A DNA stretch of 6,488 nucleotides, from positions 1 through 6,488 of the forward strand of contig CALCPB010000306.1 of assembly GCA_937897665.1 (NCBI GenBank), in the 5' to 3' direction. This DNA comes from an uncultured Halomicronema sp. (GTDB lineage Bacteria; Cyanobacteriota; Cyanobacteriia; Phormidesmidales; Phormidesmidaceae). Positions 1 through 5,315 of this stretch are shown piece by piece (the first letter of the stretch is position 1; every line of letters starts with the position of its first letter). The translations under genes and the position numbers were made by a program. The notes beneath the pieces are model-generated. The model was not told the origin of the DNA, did no database searches, and saw only the letters and a list, made by a program, of their open reading frames with translations.

Positions 1-45
1 CGGCTCTCAGCTCTTGAAATAGTGGAGAAAGCCGGTGGTGCCTCG

Positions 46-3000
46 CTATTCGGCGCGGTCGGCTGCCGGTGGCTGGCAGAGCTCGCGGGTGTCGGCATCG
101 ACCTGCTGGTTGTGCTGCAAATAATCGGCGAGCCAGGCACAACTGCTACGCAGCAATGCATCAATATCATTCATGCCATCCCGATGCCAAATGAGGACCT
201 GTGAGTCACTGCTAGCCGAGACGAGATAATCACCCTGGACATCGATCGCCACATCGCGCACGCCTTGAGTATGGCCCGAGAGCGTGGTAATGAGCTCGCC
301 CTGCAAATCCCATACGCGAATAGAGTTATCATTGCTCGCCGTGACGATTTGCTGACCGTCGGGACTGAACGTGACGGCCAAAACACCGTCTTCATGGCCT
401 TCAAGCGTTTGCAAAAGCTCACCACTGCTGGCTTCCCAGAGGTTGACCCGATTGTCGTAGCTGGCCGTGGCCAACAACTGGCTATCGGGGCTAAATTCAG
501 CATCCAAGACCCACCCCCGGTGATTTCTCAGCGCCTGGGGCTCAGCCGTCGTCTCTCCATTGATAATGTCGTCTACCCTCCACAGGTGAGTGAGATGATC
601 CCACCCGGTGGAGACTAAGTACTGCCCATCGGCACTGAAATTTACGCCAAAGGCTCCGTCTCGATGGGCTTCTAGAGTTTCAATCAAAGTGCCGTCGGTT
701 TGCCACAGGCGGAGCGTATGATCGTCACCCACCGACGCTAAGAGTTCGCCGTTCGGGTGAAAGGCGACATCGTTGACGCTGCCGACATGCCCTTGCAGGG
801 TGACTGAGGATGGCGTCGAGGTCAGAAAATCACGCCAGAGACGAACGGTGCCATCGGCACTGGCTGAGTCGAGGCGATCGCCCGCGGTATCAAATTCGAG
901 ACCGTTGACCGCCCCCGTGTGGCCGGGTAAAGAGGCCAGCAAATCACCGTCTTCGTGCCACAGGCGAAGGATGCCATTATCGCCCCCGGAGGCGACGACT
1001 TCACTGTTATCGGGTGCAATGGTGATGACATTAACCGGCCCCGTGTGGCCCCGCAGCACATGCAGATTATCGCGCTGTAAATCCCAAAGACGCACGGCGC
1101 GATCGCCCCCCGAGGTAGCTATCATGCTGCCATCTGGACTCAGGGCCAGGGCGGCAATGAGCCCAGTGTGGCCCACCAGGCTGGCATAGGGGGTGCCATC
1201 TAACTGCCAAATTTTGATCACTTTGTCATCGCCGACGGTGATCAGCTGCTCACCATCAGGGGTAAAGCGAACGTTGTAAATCGGCCCTTCATGGGCCGTG
1301 AAGGTGCGAATCAGCGACTGGGTGGTGCGGTCATAAAGTCTGACCTGACGATCAACCCCCACCGCTACCAGCAGTTGACCATCGGCGCTGATATCGAGGG
1401 CAGTTACCTCAGACGGTTGGCTGGCTAGCGTCGCGATTTCAGTGCCGGATTCGTCCCAGAGATAAATGCTGCCCTTTTCATCACCGGCAATGAGCTGGCC
1501 ATCGGGGGTCCACAGCAGCGCTTGAAAGCCACCAATGTCGCCCCTGAAGTTGGTAATAAGTTCACCGCTTAAGTTCCACACCTTTACGGTGGCATCTTCA
1601 CTCGCCGTCGCCACGTACTCACCATTGGGAGCAAACGCCACCGCTCGGGTCGGTTGGCGGTGCGCCTGCCAGGTAAATTCAGCGCTGCCATCGCTGCTCC
1701 ACAGATGCACTGCCCCATCGGAGTCAGCCGCCACGAGGGACTCACCATCGGGCGAGAAGTCAACGTCTAATAGGGGCGTGCCCTGGCCTTCTAACACAGC
1801 CAGCTCAGCTCCGTCTAAGCCCCAGAGGCGAATGCTACCATCGGCACTCACCGACGCCAGGGTTTGGCCATCGGGACTGAAGGCCACCTGCCAGACGTTG
1901 CTGGTGTGTCCTTCTAGGCGGTTGCTCTCTTGTACCCAAAACAGTGATTGCTGCAGCGAACTCAAGACCTGAGCCTCGAGTCCAGGCGTTTGTTGATCGG
2001 GCTCAAAAGCCTGAAAAACTTGCCCCGCGCGGGTGGCCGAGAGTAAAGATTCAAATCGACGATCGGACAAAAAGAGCGCTTGGGCCGATTGGTTGAGGGC
2101 CCGAAGTTGAGCCTGCTCGGCTAACTTTTGGGCTCGATGGGCCTGACGCGACAGTCCCCAGCTGGTGATGCCCATCGCCACCGCGAGTACAGAAACTGCC
2201 GTGACAAGCTGCAACCAGCGCTGTTGCCCGACAAGTTCCGCTTTATGGCGTCTCAGCTCACTCGCGCGAACGGCCGCTTCGGCTTCGGCACTGGTGATGA
2301 CGTATTGATGATGTAGGGCCGTGGGCCGGGGTTCCTGATCTTTGCCCTGGGTGAGATAACGATTAGCGCGTTCGAGGTCGGCCCCCCGCAAGAGATAACT
2401 CTGATCGCGGCTGTTGCGTTCCCATTCCAAAGCCCGCACCAAAATGCGGGTGTGCGTGCGGACATAGTCCAAGTCCTGATCCAGGGCCTCTAGCAGGTGA
2501 TTAAACCCCGTTTGAAAGTCATCTTGAGGCCGCAAAAAAATCCAGTTGAGCCGGGCGAGTTCTGGATGTACCTGATCAGGCTGCACATCTTCAAAAACCA
2601 CCGGCACCAAGCGTTTGTTGTGCTGCAGTGCTTCCTCGATTTCTTGCCCACAGACCTGAGAGGCGACCGAGTCTGGGCTGAGGACAAACACAAAGGTGTC
2701 GGCCAGCTCAATGCCGAGTTGAATCTCTTGCCACCAATCAACTGCGACGGGAATGTTTTCCCAATCGACCCAGACCTCTCGCCCAGTCGCGTCTAGGGCA
2801 CCATGCAATTCCTGCACAAATTCTTTGTTACGCCGCGAATAAGAGATGAAGACATTGGCCTGCTGGGCGTCTTGATCTAAGACTTTCCAGACGTCTTTGG
2901 GCATTTGCCGCCCCGACTTGGGCGCTAGCTTGACCCGATAGTAAGTGACGCCCGCTTTTTCTAACGTTTTTAAGAGGCCACGAGCGAGCAGGCCATCGAG

Positions 3001-3204
3001 GCTGGCTTGCACTTGGTTGATCTCTTGGTGCAGGCTCTCGGCAATGGTGGTGGAGGGGGCCTCATAATGACGCAGGAGCCAGTTGACCAGAGACTGCTGC
3101 TCAGGTGGCATCATTAAGATATCGGCAACTTTTAAGCCGGGGAGTCGCGATCGCCGACCGCTGGATTTTCCCTTTAACAGCGCGTCTAACGCATCTTCAC
3201 CCAT
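46..3204 (-). CDS. Winged-helix / TIR / transmembrane / 14x WD40 repeat protein
   Basis: Predicted NAD-processing TIR effector or signalling enzyme with a large WD40 sensor or scaffold, probably membrane-anchored. Numbering is from the ATG at 3204 (1052 aa). Residues about 25-95 look like a winged helix (LKVADILMMPPEQQSLVNWL, then RYxR-type wing YYRVKLAP). The TIR domain is about 116-239: it opens with NVFISYSRRNKEF, has VWVDWENIP and FVFVLSPDS, and carries the C..E motif CGQEIEEAL. By alignment with SARM1 (HKEIVTAL), E188 is the predicted catalytic glutamate. A charged linker (about 249-324, with LLRGADLERANRYL) leads to one hydrophobic helix (about 330-351). Fourteen WD40 repeats span about 431-1009, followed by a tail with C1022 and C1043. 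I chose 3204 because AGGAG lies 5 nt upstream; the ORF stays open to an ATG at 3282 (26 more residues, no ribosome site seen). No P-loop NTPase is present, unlike many cyanobacterial WD40 STAND proteins with the same linker. Domain calls are firm; the biological role (immunity, cell death or signalling) is inferred. Confidence 0.93.
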   Translation of the reverse strand: MGEDALDALLKGKSSGRRSRLPGLKVADILMMPPEQQSLVNWLLRHYEAPSTTIAESLHQEINQVQASLDGLLARGLLKTLEKAGVTYYRVKLAPKSGRQMPKDVWKVLDQDAQQANVFISYSRRNKEFVQELHGALDATGREVWVDWENIPVAVDWWQEIQLGIELADTFVFVLSPDSVASQVCGQEIEEALQHNKRLVPVVFEDVQPDQVHPELARLNWIFLRPQDDFQTGFNHLLEALDQDLDYVRTHTRILVRALEWERNSRDQSYLLRGADLERANRYLTQGKDQEPRPTALHHQYVITSAEAEAAVRASELRRHKAELVGQQRWLQLVTAVSVLAVAMGITSWGLSRQAHRAQKLAEQAQLRALNQSAQALFLSDRRFESLLSATRAGQVFQAFEPDQQTPGLEAQVLSSLQQSLFWVQESNRLEGHTSNVWQVAFSPDGQTLASVSADGSIRLWGLDGAELAVLEGQGTPLLDVDFSPDGESLVAADSDGAVHLWSSDGSAEFTWQAHRQPTRAVAFAPNGEYVATASEDATVKVWNLSGELITNFRGDIGGFQALLWTPDGQLIAGDEKGSIYLWDESGTEIATLASQPSEVTALDISADGQLLVAVGVDRQVRLYDRTTQSLIRTFTAHEGPIYNVRFTPDGEQLITVGDDKVIKIWQLDGTPYASLVGHTGLIAALALSPDGSMIATSGGDRAVRLWDLQRDNLHVLRGHTGPVNVITIAPDNSEVVASGGDNGILRLWHEDGDLLASLPGHTGAVNGLEFDTAGDRLDSASADGTVRLWRDFLTSTPSSVTLQGHVGSVNDVAFHPNGELLASVGDDHTLRLWQTDGTLIETLEAHRDGAFGVNFSADGQYLVSTGWDHLTHLWRVDDIINGETTAEPQALRNHRGWVLDAEFSPDSQLLATASYDNRVNLWEASSGELLQTLEGHEDGVLAVTFSPDGQQIVTASNDNSIRVWDLQGELITTLSGHTQGVRDVAIDVQGDYLVSASSDSQVLIWHRDGMNDIDALLRSSCAWLADYLQHNQQVDADTRELCQPPAADRAE
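178..1914 (-). repeat. Fourteen WD40 repeats (two seven-bladed propellers)
   Basis: Repeats of about 40 residues begin near residues 431, 473, 513, 554, 594, 636, 677, 718, 760, 804, 845, 892, 935 and 976. Each has the pattern GH-V--aFSPDG--laSas-D--irLW, with degeneration. Repeats 2, 4 and 5 lack the GH; repeat 5 ends RLYD instead of RLWD; repeat 9 has DTAGDRLDS in place of SPDG. Fourteen units fit exactly two beta-propellers. The copies are clearly diverged from one another, so this is an old array and not a freshly amplified one. Its likely job is protein binding or sensing. Confidence 0.88.
2488..2859 (-). other. TIR domain within the WD40 protein
   Basis: This encodes residues about 116-239. 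The first strand reads NVFISYSRR. The BB-loop region reads VWVDWENIPVAVDWW, followed by IELADTFVFVLSPDSVASQVCGQEIEEAL and the strand RLVPVVFEDV. The conserved Glu of the C-x-x-E segment, needed for NADase activity in SARM1 and plant TIRs, is intact (E188), so an active enzyme is expected. This is inferred from motifs only. Confidence 0.9.
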
Positions 3205-3209
3205 GAGCA

Positions 3210-3214
3210 CTCCT
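3210..3214 (-). promoter_or_regulatory. Shine-Dalgarno AGGAG deciding the start of the TIR-WD40 gene
   Basis: On the minus strand AGGAG is followed by the 5-nt spacer TGCTC and then ATG at 3204-3202. The upstream in-frame ATG pair at 3282/3279 is preceded by CTTCCCTCCGAT, with no purine-rich site. This favours the shorter protein, starting MGEDALDALLKGKSS. Confidence 0.6.
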
Positions 3215-3337
3215 GACTTGCCACCCAACTGCCAGTCCCCTAATAGTCTGACCGTTGCTGATGCCGATTCTCTTCCCATCATATCGGAGGGAAGAATTGC
3301 GAGGTTTCGGTTCTTTCAGAGGATACCTAACCAAGTT

Positions 3338-3370
3338 TAAAAAATGCTGAGCTGGTCACTGCCCGGCCAG
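3338..3370 (-). terminator. Weak possible rho-independent terminator after the LSDAT gene
   Basis: Reading the minus strand, CTGG ccgggcagtga CCAG forms a 4-bp stem (3370-3352). After 7 bases it is followed by a run of six T (3344-3339). The stem is short and the T run is not adjacent, so termination would be partial at best. If real, it would limit but not abolish read-through into the TIR-WD40 gene. Confidence 0.25.
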
Positions 3371-3381
3371 GAGAGCGATGT

Positions 3382-4161
3382 TCAATCCGTCAGCAAAAGC
3401 TTGAGGTCTTGAATAAAATCAGCGGGCCGGTTGTCTAGGTCGATCGCGGTGAGCAACTCATCGGACTTGTCGACGAGGTTGGCAAGTCGAGGGTCGTCAG
3501 TCGTCTTGCCTTCCACCACTTTGTAGCGCAGGGCTTCGACAATATCGTCAGCCACGCGGCCCGCACCGGCCACGATCACCACTTCCCGCCCGGCATTGAC
3601 GCTGGCATAGGCATCTTTGACCGTGACGGCGCCGCCATTAACTAAAATCGTCATCGATTCATGAGCATCGGATAGATGGGTGGCGAATACCGAAATCCAG
3701 GGCGATTCGTCACCCCATTTTTCACCGGGGACAAGGATGCAGTGGGTATGGTTGGGTTCTAGGGTCGAAGCATCGGGATGGGAAACCGGGTGATCGGGTA
3801 AGTTGACCAGCGATCGCGGGGCCACTCCAATCAGCGGAAAAGTGCCATTAATCGATGTTCGAGCTTGGCCCATCAGCCGCATCACCCCGGCATCCGTACC
3901 GCCATCAACGACGTAGAGCTGCAGGTCTTCGGCGAGGGGCGCCAGCACCCGGTGAAACAGGCCGTTGAGCTGAACTTTTTGATCTTCATCCAGCCCACTG
4001 GCGCCGCCGACAATCACCAGTGTGGTGCGAGGCTCAGACAACCCAGCCGTTTTAAGATAAGGCTCTAAATCCGCCTGCTCAGCAATAAAACCAACTTGGA
4101 CGCCCGGATGATCGGGGTTCTCGGGTTCTCGCAGTTGATAAACCTGAACGGGGGATGGCAT
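3382..4161 (-). CDS. LSDAT/SLOG-family protein (TRPM N-terminal-like nucleotide sensor)
   Basis: Predicted soluble Rossmann-like ligand-binding protein of the SLOG superfamily, LSDAT (prokaryotic TRPM-like) branch, 259 aa. Seen in the sequence: VIVGGASGL (49-57); the glycine-rich loop DGGTDAGVMRLMG (86-98); FPLIGVAP (108-115); LEPNHTHCILVPGEKWGDESPW (134-155, as two pieces LEPNHTHCILV and PGEKWGDESPW), resembling the TRPM LxxNHxHFxLVDxG block; and VNGGAVTVKDAYASVNAG followed by VVIVAGAGRVADDIVEAL (174-211), closely like the TRPM GSGRVADxI segment. The PGGxGTxxE motif of LOG phosphoribohydrolases is absent, so sensing is more likely than catalysis. There is no signal peptide, membrane helix or fused effector; the last 50 residues are a helical tail. 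It lies 99-177 bp upstream of the TIR-WD40 gene on the same strand. No ribosome site precedes the ATG. Fold assignment is confident; the ligand is unknown, with an ADP-ribose-type nucleotide inferred. Confidence 0.85.
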   Translation of the reverse strand: MPSPVQVYQLREPENPDHPGVQVGFIAEQADLEPYLKTAGLSEPRTTLVIVGGASGLDEDQKVQLNGLFHRVLAPLAEDLQLYVVDGGTDAGVMRLMGQARTSINGTFPLIGVAPRSLVNLPDHPVSHPDASTLEPNHTHCILVPGEKWGDESPWISVFATHLSDAHESMTILVNGGAVTVKDAYASVNAGREVVIVAGAGRVADDIVEALRYKVVEGKTTDDPRLANLVDKSDELLTAIDLDNRPADFIQDLKLLLTD

Positions 4162-4163
4162 AG

Positions 4164-4169
4164 GTTATA
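4164..4169 (-). promoter_or_regulatory. Possible -10 element TATAAC immediately before the LSDAT start
   Basis: The minus strand reads TATAAC two bases before the ATG. No good -35 sits at 16-18 bp; TTGCTG occurs only 14 bp upstream. If used, the transcript would start at or just inside the start codon and be essentially leaderless, which would agree with the missing Shine-Dalgarno site. This is weak evidence. Confidence 0.22.
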
Positions 4170-4387
4170 GATTGGCGCTCAATCAGCAAAGTGTGAATGC
4201 CCATGGTTACGATACCGCTACGCTGGGCGGCATCGTCATGAGCCAGGCTGCCACTAAGGGAGGCAAATTACTCTCAAGATGCCCAGTTTGGGGAAATGAA
4301 AACAGCTGTGCACAGGATACATGGAGATCTAAAACCCAACAATATCAACGCAGTCTTTAAACATGTCACTGACGGCGGCAGCATTTT

Positions 4388-4484
4388 TGACCGCTAGGTT
4401 GCCCCCTGTTCATGAGTCCCTGGGCAGCCACCGCCGATCGCCGCTCCTTCCCTGACCGCAAGAGAACAGTCAGCCTAGCGGTCA
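4388..4484. repeat. Nested long inverted repeat (possible structured RNA or MITE remnant)
   Basis: TGACCGCTAGG (4388-4398) and CCTAGCGGTCA (4474-4484) are perfect 11-bp reverse complements. The match continues inward past one G-T pair to 4401/4471. After a small internal loop it resumes with CTGTTC (4406-4411) against GAACAG (4464-4469), giving about 20 bp in register. Farther out, CAGTCT (4351-4356) matches AGACTG (4491-4496). The loop of about 52 bases is C-rich. The register of several arms argues for a real fold in RNA or a palindromic element, not chance. Confidence 0.55.
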
Positions 4485-4511
4485 GCTGACAGACTGGCTG
4501 GTTGCCCGATG

Positions 4512-4529
4512 ACAGTCTCTCACTGTTTT
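4512..4529 (+). terminator. Small hairpin followed by T run (weak terminator candidate)
   Basis: ACAGT ctctc ACTGT makes a 5-bp stem directly followed by three more T. It lies downstream of the nested inverted repeat, so it could end a short rightward RNA. The stem is AT-mixed and short, and such hairpins arise by chance often. Confidence 0.2.
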
Positions 4530-4580
4530 CCTGAAACCTTGGTTTAGACAACCATCAGGACTAAGCCGAGAAGCGCATAC

Positions 4581-4586
4581 TATGAT
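4581..4586 (+). promoter_or_regulatory. Possible -10 box TATGAT for the chorismate lyase gene
   Basis: TATGAT differs from TATAAT at one base and lies 31 bases before the TTG start, a suitable distance. The matching -35 position reads GGACTA, a poor fit, so the promoter is only a candidate. Confidence 0.3.
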
Positions 4587-4617
4587 GAGAATGAAAGCTT
4601 AACTTTTGTAAATCATT

Positions 4618-5244
4618 TTGACTTCGGTTGTCAGACATCCCCCAGAGCTGCCCTGTCCGGCTACGTGGTTGGCGCTCGATATTCTGTGGCAAGGCGGCAG
4701 TTCGGTCGTTAAACGGGGGCTCCCCCACGATCAGCTCTCTCCGGCCTGGCAAATTTTGCTGTTGGGCGATGGATCACCCACCCGCCATTTGCAACTGCTC
4801 ACCCGTGAGCGCACCGATGTGGACGTGATTGACATGTCAGCCATTGGCCAAGCGCCGGATCAGGCCCCCGAGATTATTCAAGCGGTGCCGGGGCCGCGAT
4901 TACGCCGACAAGTTTGGCTGCGCACCGCATCGGGGCAGCGCTTGGCCTACGCCACCTCATGGTGGGAGGCCAGCCATGTGGATGAATATCTGCAAAATAA
5001 GTCACTGCCCATTTGGGCCAGTTTGTCGCGCATTCGAGCGGAACTCTATCGCGACATTCGCGGCATTTACTACGGTCACTCGCAGCCGCTAGAAGATGCT
5101 TTTGGTGAGCGAGGGCCGTTTTGGGGTAGGCACTATCTGTTTTGGCATAACGGCAAACCCCTCACGCTGATTTATGAGGTGTTTTCACCCTATCTCACCC
5201 GCTATCTCGGCTCTTCGCGGGCCGAGGTCAGCCTCGAGGAATGA
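4618..5244 (+). CDS. Chorismate lyase (cyanobacterial UbiC-like, plastoquinone pathway)
   Basis: Predicted to split chorismate into 4-hydroxybenzoate and pyruvate, the entry step of cyanobacterial plastoquinone-9 synthesis (as for Synechocystis sll1797). Cytosolic, 208 aa. Family blocks seen: LLLGDGSPTRHLQLLT (47-62); RRQVWLRTASGQRLAYATSW (96-115), with R97 in the place of the UbiC substrate-binding arginine; PIWASL (131-136); YRDIRGIYYGH (144-154); and GPFWGRHYLFWHNGKPL followed by IYEVFSPYL (166-193), where E187 corresponds to the UbiC C-terminal active-site glutamate of TELFLP. The start is TTG: in-frame stop TAA is at 4609-4611 and no ATG precedes the conserved region. No clear ribosome site is seen. 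Base composition fits the core genome. The gene is divergent from the LSDAT gene, and its stop overlaps an ATG (ATGA at 5241) that opens the next reading frame. Confidence 0.88.
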   Translation: MTSVVRHPPELPCPATWLALDILWQGGSSVVKRGLPHDQLSPAWQILLLGDGSPTRHLQLLTRERTDVDVIDMSAIGQAPDQAPEIIQAVPGPRLRRQVWLRTASGQRLAYATSWWEASHVDEYLQNKSLPIWASLSRIRAELYRDIRGIYYGHSQPLEDAFGERGPFWGRHYLFWHNGKPLTLIYEVFSPYLTRYLGSSRAEVSLEE

Positions 5245-5315
5245 GGGCTAAGTCGGCAAGTAGGCGTCACTATATCTATGAATTGAGGCTACTTATCTTT
5301 GCATATTGGTCAATC

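Larger units (their letters stand above)
4162..4617. other. 456-base intergenic region between divergent genes
   Basis: I see no convincing protein gene or tRNA here. The left part (4162-4350) has only a 10-bp palindrome, CTGTGCACAG (4306-4315). The right part (4351-4560) is packed with inverted repeats: a large nested stem (4351-4496), the palindrome GTCAGCTGAC (4481-4490), ACAGT-ctctc-ACTGT followed by TTTT (4512-4529), AAACC-tt-GGTTT (4534-4545), and a direct repeat GGTTGCCC (4397-4404 and 4500-4507). The region must also hold the promoters of the LSDAT gene (leftward) and the chorismate lyase gene (rightward). Confidence 0.7.

Noticed and set aside
1..45. CGGCT...AGCCG pairing downstream of the TIR-WD40 stop as a terminator
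   Set aside because: The pairing arms are only 5 bp with a long interrupted loop and no T run on the transcribed side within the window.
178..1914. Recently amplified, nearly identical WD40 repeats of the kind seen in fast-diversifying conflict systems
   Set aside because: The repeats share only the WD40 consensus and differ at most other positions, so there is no sign of recent duplication.
773..1972. Long plus-strand open frames opposite the WD40 array (for example 773-1189 and 1535-1972)
   Set aside because: They are antisense shadows of the repetitive WD40 coding sequence. Their translations are Ser/Pro/Arg-rich and repeat with the WD40 period, with no recognisable domain.
3085..3105. 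GKSS in KGKSSGRRSR as a Walker A motif in the TIR-WD40 protein
   Set aside because: The glycine five residues before GK is missing and there is no following Walker B or NTPase core; this is a basic linker before the winged helix.
3382..4161. LOG-type lysine-decarboxylase-like cytokinin enzyme
   Set aside because: The PGGxGTxxE signature is absent, while TRPM/LSDAT-specific blocks are present.
46..4161. Canonical Thoeris system
   Set aside because: There is no ThsA with a SIR2 or membrane effector fused to SLOG in this window, and the TIR protein is a large WD40 receptor, not a small ThsB.
4172..4551. Small open frames in the intergenic region (4172-4360 plus; 4366-4551 minus)
   Set aside because: The first needs a TTG start, neither encodes a recognisable pattern, and the minus frame coincides with the inverted-repeat structure.
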